DNA of 49,718 bases from a virus (IMGVR_UViG_3300027659_000050:1-49718), one strand, 5' to 3'. Positions 20,784 to 28,424 are shown, counted from the first letter of the stretch. Program-made: numbers and translations. Notes: generated from the sequence alone by a model not told the origin.

Positions 20784-20823
20784 TGCCCTTGTGCGCGGCA
20801 CAACACCCGTCCACAAAAAACTA

Positions 20824-21054
20824 ATGAAAGACAAACCAACAACAACAGAAGTAGAAGTGAAAACAGAAGTAAAAACAGAATCAACTCCAGTAGTAGATTC
20901 AGCACTCAAGCGTGAGATTTATCTTCGTTTGATTTCAGCATCAGCGGCGGACGGAAAGTTCGACCTCGGCAAGCTCCCGAATGCAAAGGCAGTAGTTAAT
21001 CAGGGAGATCACCTTCGTGGCGTAGCCGAACTGCTGACCCAGTGCCTCAAATGA
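20824..21054 (+). CDS. Small early-operon protein, unknown
   Basis: 76 residues from ATG 20824. The N-terminal third is a Lys/Glu/Thr-rich flexible segment (KPTTTEVEVKTEVKTE); the rest is helical (LKREIYLRLISASAADG, HLRGVAELLTQCLK). A GTG at 20791, 7 bp after the -10 box, would add 11 residues and make the mRNA leaderless; ATG is chosen for its A-rich upstream context. First gene of the operon. Its stop overlaps the next ATG (ATGA). Function unknown. Confidence 0.6.
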   Translation: MKDKPTTTEVEVKTEVKTESTPVVDSALKREIYLRLISASAADGKFDLGKLPNAKAVVNQGDHLRGVAELLTQCLK

Positions 21055-21194
21055 TCGAACGAGACTGGGACGAAACGGACGTATCGGGAGAAGTAGAAGA
21101 AGCAAGGCACGAAGCATTCATTCATACTTGCGCTATGCGTGACATGGATCAAGGCATCGACCCCAACTTATTTACTGATGACGATAACGAATAA
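21051..21194 (+). CDS. 47-residue acidic protein
   Basis: Short open frame starting at ATG 21051 in an ATGA overlap with the previous gene. Very acidic (ERDWDETDVSGEVEEARHE; ends FTDDDNE), with one Cys and one HEAFIH segment. Its last 17 bases overlap the start of the nuclease gene. The two overlaps support translation. Function unknown. Confidence 0.5.
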   Translation: MIERDWDETDVSGEVEEARHEAFIHTCAMRDMDQGIDPNLFTDDDNE

Positions 21195-22047
21195 TCACGG
21201 GCTACCCGCCCCAATGTATAGAGCATTGTCGCACGATGGGTATATGGCTGGCACAAGACAAGCCAATATCTCGGTGACAAGTTTAATCGGGCCACCGAAA
21301 ATCAACCAACTCAAGAAGCGTTACTCTGAGCAGATCGTAGAAGACGCAGCAGACAGAGTGTGGGCGTTACTCGGCCAGTCCGTACACAAAGTAGTCGAAC
21401 TGGCTGGCGGTGAGACTGAGATGACAGAGAAGCGTCTCTATATGGAGATCAATGACTGGACAATAACTGGTCAGACTGATCTCTACGAGACAGAGAACCA
21501 TACCATCTCGGACTTCAAGGTGACATCGGTCTTCTCGTTTCTTCTTGGAACCAAGCAAGAATGGGAAGCACAGATCAATCTGAACGCTATGCTCTGGAGA
21601 GAGTACGGATACGAAGTCAAGAAAGGTCAGATCGCAGCTATCCTTCGGGACTGGCAAGCGAGTAAGGCTGAGTTTGACAAAGAGTATCCTCAATGTGCAC
21701 TCCACATCGTTGACATTCCACTCTGGGATAATGAAGAAGTTATCCGCTACGCTACTGAGCGTGTTAAAATGCACCAAGCAGCGGCGGCAATGGCAGATGA
21801 CCACATCCCGGCTTGTGATCCAAGTGAACGCTGGGCCAAAGCAGATACCTACGCCATCAAGAAGGATGGTAATAAGAGAGCAGCCAAAGTATGCGACACC
21901 AAGGAAGAAGCAGAGAACCTGCTACCTACTTATGGGCCGAAGCATTCGATAGAGAAACGAAACGGTGGAGATATGCGGTGTGAGCGTTACTGCTCAGTCG
22001 CTCCCTTCTGCCACTACTACCAAGCAAACTATAAAACTAATGAGTAA
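21178..22047 (+). CDS. RecB/Cas4-family PD-(D/E)XK exonuclease
   Basis: About 289 residues from ATG 21178, preferred over an upstream GTG at 21139. RecB-type nuclease motifs occur in order: GQSVHK with the motif-I histidine (about 70), TGQTDLY with Asp (about 101), DFK with Asp112 and Lys114, and a downstream Gln (EAQINLNA, about 132). Near the C-terminus a Cys cluster (CERYCSVAPFC) resembles part of the iron-sulfur motif of Cas4/AddB nucleases, though the matching N-terminal Cys is not evident. It probably resects DNA ends for recombination, and is translated with the SSB-like gene that follows (overlapping start). Confidence 0.8.
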   Translation: MTITNNHGLPAPMYRALSHDGYMAGTRQANISVTSLIGPPKINQLKKRYSEQIVEDAADRVWALLGQSVHKVVELAGGETEMTEKRLYMEINDWTITGQTDLYETENHTISDFKVTSVFSFLLGTKQEWEAQINLNAMLWREYGYEVKKGQIAAILRDWQASKAEFDKEYPQCALHIVDIPLWDNEEVIRYATERVKMHQAAAAMADDHIPACDPSERWAKADTYAIKKDGNKRAAKVCDTKEEAENLLPTYGPKHSIEKRNGGDMRCERYCSVAPFCHYYQANYKTNE

Positions 22048-22840
22048 TCAACTAGACGGAATCGAACAGAAAGACATCATCAAACGAGTGACTGGTAAGG
22101 TCACTAAATTGTGGGAACCTAAGACATTCAACGGCCCCAAGGGTGAGTTTGTCATCCAAGGCGGTGAGATTGAGATCGACGGACAGACCTATGGGTTGAA
22201 GTTCTTCAACAACAATCAAGAGCAGAGCATCAAGAACAACGTAGTCACGCTATCCTCAGTTCGCGGCAAGCATGGTATGACTGGAGTTACCTTGGAGCAT
22301 GAGTCCTACGAAGGTAAGAATGGCAAGGTAGATCGTGACATCATCAAGGTTACGGCTACTGGTAAGATTGAGTTTGAGAGTGAAGAACCAGCCAGAGTTA
22401 CCGCCAAAGTTATCGTTACCGATAATCCTACGGAGGCATTGGATAAGATCGTTGAGCTACACAAGTATGTAGATTCACTCGTCCGCCATGCATACAAGGG
22501 AGTGGAAGACGAAGAAACCCTGCGAGCCTACGTCTCGTCGGTTTTCATCGAAGCCAACCGCAAGGGAATCGCATTCAAGTCTGAGGTTAAGGCTGAACCC
22601 AAAGCGGAGCCAAAGGTAGTAGAACAAGAGCTAGACCCTGCTGACTGGGCATCTGCTGTAGTCCCTAGTGGCACACAGAAAGGTAAGAAGCTCGCGGAGA
22701 TCGGTAAGCCAGCACTCACCAAAATCTATGAGTTCTACTTGGAGAAAGGGTTTAATTCCCCATTCGCTAAGTGTGTTGAGCAAGCCGCCGCCGACCTCGA
22801 CCTAGACGCTCCATTCCCAGCAGACGACATCCCATACTAA
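22040..22840 (+). CDS. Single-stranded DNA-binding protein (SSB-like)
   Basis: 266 residues from ATG 22040, which overlaps the nuclease stop; an upstream GTG would only read back through that gene. The N-terminal half looks like an OB-fold (ITGKVTKLWEPK-type strand, GGEIEIDGQTYGLKFF, NNVVTLSSVRGKHG). A helical linker and Lys/Glu/Pro-rich region follow. The protein ends DAPFPADDIPY, close to the acidic tip (DDIPF) by which bacterial SSBs recruit partners. The neighbouring recombination nuclease fits. The family is inferred from the tip, fold pattern and context. Contains palindrome site 10. Confidence 0.65.
   Translation: MSNQLDGIEQKDIIKRVTGKVTKLWEPKTFNGPKGEFVIQGGEIEIDGQTYGLKFFNNNQEQSIKNNVVTLSSVRGKHGMTGVTLEHESYEGKNGKVDRDIIKVTATGKIEFESEEPARVTAKVIVTDNPTEALDKIVELHKYVDSLVRHAYKGVEDEETLRAYVSSVFIEANRKGIAFKSEVKAEPKAEPKVVEQELDPADWASAVVPSGTQKGKKLAEIGKPALTKIYEFYLEKGFNSPFAKCVEQAAADLDLDAPFPADDIPY
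22410..22425. promoter_or_regulatory. Palindrome site 10 (intragenic)
   Basis: TTATCGTTACCGATAA inside the SSB-like gene (codons for VIVTDN). Identical in sequence to site 9. Confidence 0.75.
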
Positions 22841-22881
22841 TCCCCCTCGGTTCCTCCCAGAACTAACCTTAACTAACACTA

Positions 22882-23844
22882 ATGAAAAAAGAACTAGAAC
22901 TATTCAGTCCAACACAAGAAGGAATCCTTGTATCAGTAACAACCTACCTCCGCCAAATGGTGGAGTTCGCCAAAACAGAATGGCGGGGGATTACTATTAA
23001 CGAAACCCATATCAAGAAGGCATGGGCCAAGCTCCAGAAGAACGAGTACCTTGAAGATGACGCTCCAGATGAGATGCTGGAGATGTACGAGAAGATGTCC
23101 GCTGATTGGGATATGGCACTTGAAATGGAGGAAGAGAGGATCAACGCAGCTAACATTCCCGGAGTAGAAGAAGAACCAGAGAACGAATCCTTGGCCCTAG
23201 TGGAGAGCGTCAAACAAGGATTAGAATTATCTTCTTTCACTAAGAAGTTCGATATCGGCGTTGGGATGACCCAATGCGTACCCCGTGGTAAGGTAGAGAT
23301 GAAAGACTGGGTGGCAGCGTTTGCCTTCGGTCTTACTTTAGAATCAGGCGCACAATGGATCATCGGTGATGCGGTGGTGGCATTGGATAACGCCGGACAT
23401 GATGATGTAGTGAACCAACTTTGCGCTAACTTTAAGAAGAGTTACAGCACAGTTTCGGGCTACGCGAGGGCTTGTAGGGCTTTCCCTGCTGCTAAACGTG
23501 ACGCTGGATTGCCATTTACGGTCTATCGTGAGATCGGAAACGCCAACTTCGGTGATGAAAAGACCAACGCCAAGAAGCAACAAGCCATGCTAGAGGTGGC
23601 GAAAGCGGAAGGTTTGTCCTCTACTGAGGTCAGGAACAGGGTCAGGAACGAGCAAGGTAAGGATGATAAGTCTGTCCTACCCCATCGGTATTTTGTCTTG
23701 AATTTAGAAAACTATCGAAACTCGGATGTCAAACGCTCAGTCCCAGAGAAACCAGAGGCTCATCACTTCATCATCGACAGGCAAGATATGTCATGGCTCG
23801 ATGTAGCACAAGGTGAGTGGGTCAAATTCGCGAAGGAACAATAA
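22882..23844 (+). CDS. Putative HTH DNA-binding protein
   Basis: 320 residues. The first 110 are acidic and helical. From about 165 to 225 the pattern WIIGDAVVAL...SYSTVSGYARACRAFP...YREIG resembles an HTH family in phage and plasmid ParB-like or regulatory proteins (W-x-x-GD ... S-Y-x-T-x-x-x-Y ... R-x-x-A-F). The C-terminus (SSTEVRNRVRNEQG, then a small beta domain) is also DNA-binding-like. Recognition is from memory and tentative. The gene is in the operon with nuclease and SSB; a recombination mediator or a protein binding the phage palindromes are both possible. Confidence 0.5.
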   Translation: MKKELELFSPTQEGILVSVTTYLRQMVEFAKTEWRGITINETHIKKAWAKLQKNEYLEDDAPDEMLEMYEKMSADWDMALEMEEERINAANIPGVEEEPENESLALVESVKQGLELSSFTKKFDIGVGMTQCVPRGKVEMKDWVAAFAFGLTLESGAQWIIGDAVVALDNAGHDDVVNQLCANFKKSYSTVSGYARACRAFPAAKRDAGLPFTVYREIGNANFGDEKTNAKKQQAMLEVAKAEGLSSTEVRNRVRNEQGKDDKSVLPHRYFVLNLENYRNSDVKRSVPEKPEAHHFIIDRQDMSWLDVAQGEWVKFAKEQ

Positions 23845-23847
23845 TTT

Positions 23848-24129
23848 ATGTCAGAAAAAAACCAACAAAACGAAACGTCTAAAACAATTCTTGAAGCATT
23901 CAGCTTCATCAAATGCGAAGACGAGAAACTAAACGAACGAGTACACGCCTTTGCCAGCCTCTTGCACACCGCAAGCATGATGGTGATTAAGTCTGAATCC
24001 CGCAAGGGTGAAGGGTTTGAGTGTATCAAATACTTGGAGCTTGCTTTCCTCTACTACAAAGAGAGCCAGTTCCGCAAGCGTTTCGATACTGAAGAGAAAG
24101 AAGAAGAAACTCCTCGTATCATCACTTAA
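23848..24129 (+). CDS. Small helical protein, last gene of operon
   Basis: 93 residues, charged and helical (LNERVHAFASLLHTASMMVIK, YLELAFLYYKESQF, acidic end EEKEEETP). It starts 4 bp after the previous stop with an AATAATTTATG context. A bidirectional terminator follows within 20 bp. No family recognised; possibly a partner of the preceding DNA-binding protein. Confidence 0.6.
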   Translation: MSEKNQQNETSKTILEAFSFIKCEDEKLNERVHAFASLLHTASMMVIKSESRKGEGFECIKYLELAFLYYKESQFRKRFDTEEKEEETPRIIT

Positions 24130-24140
24130 TAGATAGAAAC

Positions 24141-24186
24141 AAAAAAGCCCACAGGGATTTTACTCCTTGTGGGCCTTTTGCTTTTT
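24141..24186. terminator. Bidirectional terminator between convergent operons
   Basis: Stem GCCCACAGGGA / TCCTTGTGGGC (24147-24157 with 24164-24174, one G-U pair), preceded by six A and followed by TTTTGCTTTTT. It can end both the plus-strand nuclease/SSB operon and the minus-strand helicase operon. Confidence 0.85.
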
Positions 24187-24189
24187 AGA

Positions 24190-25806
24190 CTAGACTTGTT
24201 CTTTCGGAACTAAGGAAATAGTTCCATCAATTTCACCATCTGCTAGTAAATCCATTCGTTTGAGTTTACCATCTAGCTTCTCACAGATGTTTTCTTCTAC
24301 GAAAACTCCTGCTGCATAGACAATATACTGGATGGATTTAGTTTTGCCTCCTGCTCGGTGGACTCTACCTAAGACTTGCTTAAGATCAAATACAGATGGG
24401 CTAGGCATGATTAAGGCAACTCTAGGCGCGTCACCAGTCAGGTCGTGGAGGTTTAACCCTTCCCTGCAAGCCTGAATGATACCCACGATTACCTTAGAGT
24501 CACCCCGCTGGAAGGAGTCAATGTTACCTCTACGCTCCATTTCGTTCTGACCCCCGTGGATAGAGCAAGATACCTTCAACTCATCCAGAATCCACTTGCG
24601 GGTTTCGGTGTAGTTGACTGCGATAAACACAGAGTTCCCTTCCTCGATTAGATCACGAACCATAGCACAGACAGCCGGAGCTTTGTGCATTTCGATCCGT
24701 TGTCTAGCTCTAGTCTGTTCAGCGAGGACGTTAGCAGAGAAGTTTTCCTGCATACGAAGTTCTTCTATCCTACAACAGAGGTCTTCGTATTCGTTAGCAA
24801 TCTTCTTAGCGTTGTCCATATCGAACGCTTTGGCTTTAATCAACGTCTCAGGGAACGCATCACCCAAGTCAGAATGTCTAAGTCTATTACCTTTTTCGGG
24901 GTAGATGCGACTATGTAGGCGTTTGAGGATACCATTACCACCTTGGAACTGCATACCGAAGCGGGTTTTCTTGCATCCGTTCTGGTTTAAGAATCGGTAG
25001 TAGTCTTTCCCGCCTTGGTGCAGACCTAAGAACTGACCGATTGCCCATAGTTTCATGGGATCATCGGCGATGGTAGCAGAGAGGGCGATAGCTTGGACAT
25101 TCTGGTTGACTGAATCCCGAACTAGGTAAGCGTTCTGGGTAGCTTCACCTTTTCCACGATGAACCTCATCAAAGATCAGAATAACATCAGCTGGAAGCAT
25201 AAATTTAAACTCATGCTTCTTGTCATCTGTCCATCTGCCTAGCTGAGACTTACCAGTTTTCGCCCACTCCCACCCGCAAACCTCAAAGATTTCTACACCC
25301 ATGAGCTTTGCGGCGCGATGCCAATCGGTTGTAATAGGTTTGGGACAAATCACCGCAACCCGTTTACCTAACTCTCTAGCAATACCTAAAGCACAGAATG
25401 TCTTCCCTACACCCGTGGAGTGACCAAGCAACACTCGGTTATATTTAGCCATACTAGCAACGCCCATCTGAACGGAGGTCTGCTGGTATTCAAAGAGATT
25501 CTCGGCGTTTAGCAGAGGGATTAGATTAATTTCCTCTACTTTTTCCTCAACATTATCGTTACCGATTACGGATTTGAACTTGAGCTGATCATCTGACCAC
25601 CAAGATAACGCCCATTCCTCTCGGAACTTACCCATAGAGATGCCAGCCGCAGCCAGTTGCTCTTTGAATAGCTCTCGGTCGATCTTGTAGACCTTCCAGA
25701 AAGCATCCTCAATGGGAGCTTTGCGGAGGAGCCTGACCCCTCGTTTAGTATTTAGCTGAATGGGATGTGACCATTCAACCGTTGCCAGTAGATCGTGGAC
25801 GTTCAT
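24190..25806 (-). CDS. SF2 (DEAD/SNF2-type) DNA helicase
   Basis: 538 residues from the ATG at 25806, which overlaps the stop of the upstream 58-residue gene (ATGA); a further ATG 30 bp upstream is possible. Helicase motifs: Q-like FEYQQ (about 106-110), Walker A GHSTGVGKT (128-136), motif Ia CPKP, Walker B DEVH (213-216), motif III SAT (243-245), IHGGQ, then motif V/VI REGLNLHD and QVLGRVHRAG (477-486). A two-RecA-domain translocase for replication, recombination or repair. Phage UvsW/SNF2-like helicases are the nearest types. Confidence 0.85.
   Translation of the reverse strand: MNVHDLLATVEWSHPIQLNTKRGVRLLRKAPIEDAFWKVYKIDRELFKEQLAAAGISMGKFREEWALSWWSDDQLKFKSVIGNDNVEEKVEEINLIPLLNAENLFEYQQTSVQMGVASMAKYNRVLLGHSTGVGKTFCALGIARELGKRVAVICPKPITTDWHRAAKLMGVEIFEVCGWEWAKTGKSQLGRWTDDKKHEFKFMLPADVILIFDEVHRGKGEATQNAYLVRDSVNQNVQAIALSATIADDPMKLWAIGQFLGLHQGGKDYYRFLNQNGCKKTRFGMQFQGGNGILKRLHSRIYPEKGNRLRHSDLGDAFPETLIKAKAFDMDNAKKIANEYEDLCCRIEELRMQENFSANVLAEQTRARQRIEMHKAPAVCAMVRDLIEEGNSVFIAVNYTETRKWILDELKVSCSIHGGQNEMERRGNIDSFQRGDSKVIVGIIQACREGLNLHDLTGDAPRVALIMPSPSVFDLKQVLGRVHRAGGKTKSIQYIVYAAGVFVEENICEKLDGKLKRMDLLADGEIDGTISLVPKEQV
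25553..25568. promoter_or_regulatory. Palindrome site 11 (intragenic)
   Basis: TTATCGTTACCGATTA in the helicase gene, one change in the right arm. Confidence 0.6.
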
Positions 25807-25979
25807 TGTTTCGCTTTTTGTAGGGCTGACCTGCATTGGAGGGCTAGGAGAGAATCAGAATCTCCGAAGGTATCGACAACCGCTTGCAGGGCATCGACAA
25901 TCTCTCTACGAACTGGGTCAGCGAGGTAAGTATCCTTAACTCTGAACGGCTTTTGTTTGTGTAAGGTATGTGTTCTCAT
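25803..25979 (-). CDS. 58-residue hypothetical protein
   Basis: Starts at ATG 25979 and ends in an ATGA overlap with the helicase start. Basic N-terminus (RTHTLHKQKPFRVKD), then a helix (RREIVDALQAVVDTFGD). Both ends overlap neighbouring genes by the same ATGA arrangement, which is the main evidence it is real. Function unknown. Confidence 0.5.
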   Translation of the reverse strand: MRTHTLHKQKPFRVKDTYLADPVRREIVDALQAVVDTFGDSDSLLALQCRSALQKAKQ

Positions 25980-26128
25980 TTCTCGAATTTGATTGAGGTG
26001 ATCTTCTTATCAGGGTAGACGGTTGACCGAAACTTGGGCATCTCGGTTGACTTTTCTGCTTTCTGCCAGAGGCGGATGTATGCTTCTGGCGGTAGGCACG
26101 TTGCTTGATTTTTTTCGGTGTAGCTCAT
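25976..26128 (-). CDS. 50-residue hypothetical protein
   Basis: ATG 26128 overlaps the upstream stop, and its own stop overlaps the next ATG. Sequence includes PPEAYIRLWQKAEKS and ends ITSIKFEK. No family recognised. Confidence 0.45.
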   Translation of the reverse strand: MSYTEKNQATCLPPEAYIRLWQKAEKSTEMPKFRSTVYPDKKITSIKFEK

Positions 26129-26352
26129 AGTAGGACAGATTTAAGGGCTATAAGTTCGTTTTCATCAATGTGCGTTGTCGTTATCTTATTATCATAGGAT
26201 TGGATAATGCACATATCTCCGCATTCCTGATCTAACAGGATGCAAGTCTCATAACCATCTAGGCAATTTGTAAGCCTGATAGTGTGGCGTGTTTCGGTTC
26301 CGCGTATTTGGTCGATTATTGCTTTGTCTATTGTTCTCATTTTAGTTTTCAT
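26125..26352 (-). CDS. Small protein, first gene of helicase operon
   Basis: 75 residues (71 if ATG 26340 is used). Beta-rich with paired cysteines (NCLDGYETCILLDQECGDMC), possibly metal binding or disulphide linked. It lies 69 bp from the divergent gene at 26422. A TGTGGAGGGA element (plus-strand reading) sits in the gap, as before other minus-strand genes at 27.5-27.7 kb. Confidence 0.5.
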   Translation of the reverse strand: MKTKMRTIDKAIIDQIRGTETRHTIRLTNCLDGYETCILLDQECGDMCIIQSYDNKITTTHIDENELIALKSVLL

Positions 26353-26370
26353 TGTTTGTTGTTGTTGTGT

Positions 26371-26380
26371 TGTGGAGGGA
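26371..26380. repeat. TGTGGAGGGA element, copy 1
   Basis: Also at 27540-27549 and 27685-27694. On the minus strand it reads TCCCTCCACA and lies upstream of minus-strand starts. Confidence 0.45.
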
Positions 26381-26386
26381 AATCTG

Positions 26387-26414
26387 TTGACAATCTGGCA
26401 GAATTTTGTGAATA
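26387..26414 (+). promoter_or_regulatory. Putative promoter of small-terminase candidate
   Basis: TTGACA at 26387-26392 and TGAATA at 26409-26414 (16-bp spacer; alternatives AATAGT/TAGTAA lie just downstream). The ATG follows at 26422, so transcripts would be leaderless or nearly so. Confidence 0.45.
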
Positions 26415-26421
26415 GTAAAGT

Positions 26422-26997
26422 ATGAACAAAACGCCAGAATTAAATGCCAAAACGCTAGGTAGGGGACAGCGTAAAAAATGGGATATGGATAAAATTGAAT
26501 CGTTATTCATGGGTGGAGCGGAGATGAGTGACATTCTGAAGCTGCCTGAGTTTAGCCTCATGAGTAAGTTCTACCTCAAAAACTGCATGGTCAAAGGAAA
26601 ATGGATCGACAAGCGGAAAAGGCTGAGAGAAGAAGTGGCAAATGTGGTTGCTCCGAAGCTTGAGGACGCAATGGCAAGCGAAACGATTGCCCATTATGCG
26701 TTTATGCTTCGAGAGATTGCGGCGGAGAGGGTGCAGATTGAGACAAGACACAAATCGGGGAACATTAAAGATCAAGCGCAACGGTTGGACGTGCTGGCGG
26801 AATATGAGAAAATCGCGACCCGTGCGCTTGGGTTGGATGAAAATAATATGCACGATAAGAAAGGTTTATCTGTGAACGCGATGATTTCGCTGCACGTTAG
26901 CGGCCCGACGAAAGCGGATAAGGTCGAAATTGTATCCACGCAATATGTCAGCGAGGCCGAGGGCTTGGAAAATGACGAGAAATCGGATACAGAGTGA
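26422..26997 (+). CDS. Putative terminase small subunit
   Basis: 191 residues. The N-terminal 80 contain an HTH-like pattern (WDMDKIESLFMGGAEMSDI...FYLKNCMVKGKWIDKRKRLREEV), close to the usual small-terminase layout of HTH plus KRGW-like turn plus basic helix. A helical oligomerisation core (about 85-150) and an acidic tail follow. The large subunit is encoded about 12 kb away on the other strand, which is unusual. Other HTH proteins fit too. It is a single-gene transcription unit flanked by minus-strand genes. Confidence 0.5.
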   Translation: MNKTPELNAKTLGRGQRKKWDMDKIESLFMGGAEMSDILKLPEFSLMSKFYLKNCMVKGKWIDKRKRLREEVANVVAPKLEDAMASETIAHYAFMLREIAAERVQIETRHKSGNIKDQAQRLDVLAEYEKIATRALGLDENNMHDKKGLSVNAMISLHVSGPTKADKVEIVSTQYVSEAEGLENDEKSDTE

Positions 26998-27013
26998 CAT
27001 GAGTGGAAAGGAG

Positions 27014-27041
27014 CGGGAAAGGGTCGGACTTTGCCCGTTTT
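27014..27041 (+). terminator. Probable terminator between convergent genes
   Basis: CGGGAAAG / CTTTGCCCG (one bulged G), a 7-nt loop, then TTTTGG. It lies in the 47-bp gap between the small-terminase candidate and the convergent gene at 27266. Confidence 0.5.
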
Positions 27042-27044
27042 GGA

Positions 27045-27266
27045 TTAGAGTTTGCGTTTATACTCACCAACTCGATATTCGATGCGGTCAGCGTCAGAAA
27101 TCAAACCGATTTCGCGTAGGTGGTTGGTCATCTGTTCGGGCGTGTTGCCATATTGCGGAGGGAAATTTGCAGTCAATCCCATATCGAAAATCAGTTTTCC
27201 ATCGTCATTTTCAATCCATGAATTGACTGATCCGTTTTGAAATATTGAAACTTGGTAGAATGTCAC
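27045..27266 (-). CDS. Small hypothetical protein
   Basis: 73 residues, GTG start at 27266 overlapping the stop of the upstream gene (GTGA). GGGGGAAG lies 5 bp before the start, one of few Shine-Dalgarno-like sequences in the window. Beta-rich N-terminus (FYQVSIFQNGSVNSWI), then NTPEQMTNHLREIG. No family recognised; last gene of its operon. Confidence 0.55.
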   Translation of the reverse strand: MTFYQVSIFQNGSVNSWIENDDGKLIFDMGLTANFPPQYGNTPEQMTNHLREIGLISDADRIEYRVGEYKRKL

Positions 27267-27523
27267 GCTTCCCCCTTTGCTTTGCGGAGTGTGGAGAAAG
27301 CCACATCAAAAGCCACCTGATGATCGGGGTCAAGATCATCTTCGATTTGACGCAAGGCCCAGTCTAAAGCGTCCAGCAAATCAGGCGCGGCAGCTATCAG
27401 GCGAGCGGCGGAGGGATCAAATGTTTTCGCGTAGTGATTCCCTAGGTTGGTGATGACGACGAAATGGTCATCGTTTTTTGTTATGTGGAGGGGATAAGGC
27501 CCCTTGTGGAGTGTATTATTCAT
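27263..27523 (-). CDS. Phage accessory protein with AAPDLL motif
   Basis: 86 residues. The central segment SAARLIAAAPDLLDALDWAL is a motif I recognise from many short phage and prophage proteins (A-R-L-I-A-A-A-P-D-L-L-E-A-L), whose function is not known. The N-terminus is a small beta sheet (YPLHITKNDDHFVVI). GTGA overlap with the downstream gene. An upstream 54-residue frame overlaps its start by ATGA. Confidence 0.7.
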   Translation of the reverse strand: MNNTLHKGPYPLHITKNDDHFVVITNLGNHYAKTFDPSAARLIAAAPDLLDALDWALRQIEDDLDPDHQVAFDVAFSTLRKAKGEA

Positions 27524-27683
27524 TGTGTTTTTGGTTTGCTGTGGAGGGAAAGATTATCGGAACCGATAAAACCGCGCAAAGGTGGAGCGGAGGAATCGGA
27601 AGGAGTTGATAGGGTTAAGGGCTGAAAAGGGCTAGGATTGGCTTTTAAGAGGAAAAGCGGGAGAGGATAGAACTCATCCCGCA
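27520..27683 (-). CDS. Possible 54-residue Pro/Ser-rich protein
   Basis: Starts at ATG 27683 right after a TCCCTCCACA element and ends in an ATGA overlap with the next gene. The sequence is Leu/Pro/Ser-rich (PLPLFLLKANPSPFQPL), unlike its neighbours, and spans palindrome site 12. It could equally be an untranslated spacer. Confidence 0.3.
27540..27549. repeat. TGTGGAGGGA element, copy 2
   Basis: Lies 16 bp upstream of the minus-strand start at 27523 and 4 bp from palindrome site 12. Confidence 0.4.
27554..27569. promoter_or_regulatory. Palindrome site 12
   Basis: TTATCGGAACCGATAA, both half-sites complete, 30 bp upstream of the minus-strand start at 27523. Confidence 0.75.
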
Positions 27684-27684
27684 T

Positions 27685-27694
27685 TGTGGAGGGA
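27685..27694. repeat. TGTGGAGGGA element, copy 3
   Basis: Lies between the stop of the gene at 27695-27889 and the possible ATG at 27683. Confidence 0.4.
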
Positions 27695-27889
27695 TTAGAT
27701 TTTGCTCGCGTAATTATCCACAAGCCACATATAAGCCTCCGATTCTCTCAACTCCTCAGAAAGTGAGGAGGAAAAGTTTGAGGGACGCAAGCGGCACATA
27801 ATCCGATAACCTCGCGACCATTGGCCGCCGTGGTAATCCATGCAAAATTGCGCTAATTCCCAGTAATATTCTTTAGATAGTTTTCTCAT
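27695..27889 (-). CDS. 64-residue basic/aromatic protein
   Basis: Starts at ATG 27889 in an ATGA overlap with a tiny upstream membrane-protein gene. Aromatic-rich (KEYYWELAQFCMDYHGGQWSR), helical C-terminus. No family recognised. Confidence 0.55.
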   Translation of the reverse strand: MRKLSKEYYWELAQFCMDYHGGQWSRGYRIMCRLRPSNFSSSLSEELRESEAYMWLVDNYASKI

Positions 27890-27996
27890 AGTCCGAACCT
27901 TTCCACATATTTTGCAAAGGCCAAGAATAGGGAGAAAACCCCATAGGCGAAGACCGCGAAGATTGAGAAGACAGCGATTTTATCGAAGGTAGTCAT
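27886..27996 (-). CDS. 36-residue membrane microprotein
   Basis: ATG 27996 to TGA 27886, stop overlapping the next start (ATGA). One hydrophobic helix (IAVFSIFAVFAYGVFSLFLAF) flanked by polar ends, consistent with a single-pass inner-membrane peptide. Function unknown; small membrane proteins are common in early phage regions. Confidence 0.5.
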   Translation of the reverse strand: MTTFDKIAVFSIFAVFAYGVFSLFLAFAKYVERFGL

Positions 27997-28000
27997 AGGA

Positions 28001-28366
28001 TTAAAACGAGGAAACGATGATACCGCCTTCGAATTCGATTAGTGTCCCGTGATCTTCGATGTATTCTTTTATCTTAGAATCTACCTCGTCAGAATCTTCT
28101 AAGTCATCAACTTCAATGTCTGCCAACTCCAAAGCAAATAAGAGGGATTTCGCGCCGAAATGTTCAAAGAGCCAATCTTGTAGGCTAGTGGTTTCGGAGA
28201 AGTCGCAACGAATAGAGCACAAGTCCAACTCCATCTGATCACCTGTGCTATCTTCGTATTCTTCCAAGTATTCCGCAAGGGCAAGTGAGCCGTTATAAGA
28301 CCAGCGTGCATTAGTGTCGCGTTTCAATTCGTCCGCAATTTGATATGTATTAAGTGTGATTTTCAT
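28001..28366 (-). CDS. Conserved phage/plasmid acidic protein
   Basis: 121 residues, strongly acidic. The core WSYNGSLALAEYLEEYEDSTG followed by ELDLCSIRCDFSE matches a widespread uncharacterised family in plasmids and phages with the pattern F-S-Y-E-G-x-x-A-L-F-x-Y-L-E-E (from memory). C-terminal EDHGTLIEFEGGIIV is a beta hairpin. It follows a perfect GC-rich hairpin (28425-28440) in its upstream gap. Confidence 0.65.
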   Translation of the reverse strand: MKITLNTYQIADELKRDTNARWSYNGSLALAEYLEEYEDSTGDQMELDLCSIRCDFSETTSLQDWLFEHFGAKSLLFALELADIEVDDLEDSDEVDSKIKEYIEDHGTLIEFEGGIIVSSF

Positions 28367-28424
28367 TTTAGTATTATTCTAGTTTGTGGCGTTCTCATCA
28401 GTCTGCACTTGCCAAGGTGCAAAG

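Noticed and set aside
26930-27226. 98-codon plus-strand frame crossing the end of the small-terminase candidate
   Set aside because: It overlaps a better minus-strand gene and the probable terminator, with Arg/Cys-rich out-of-frame composition.
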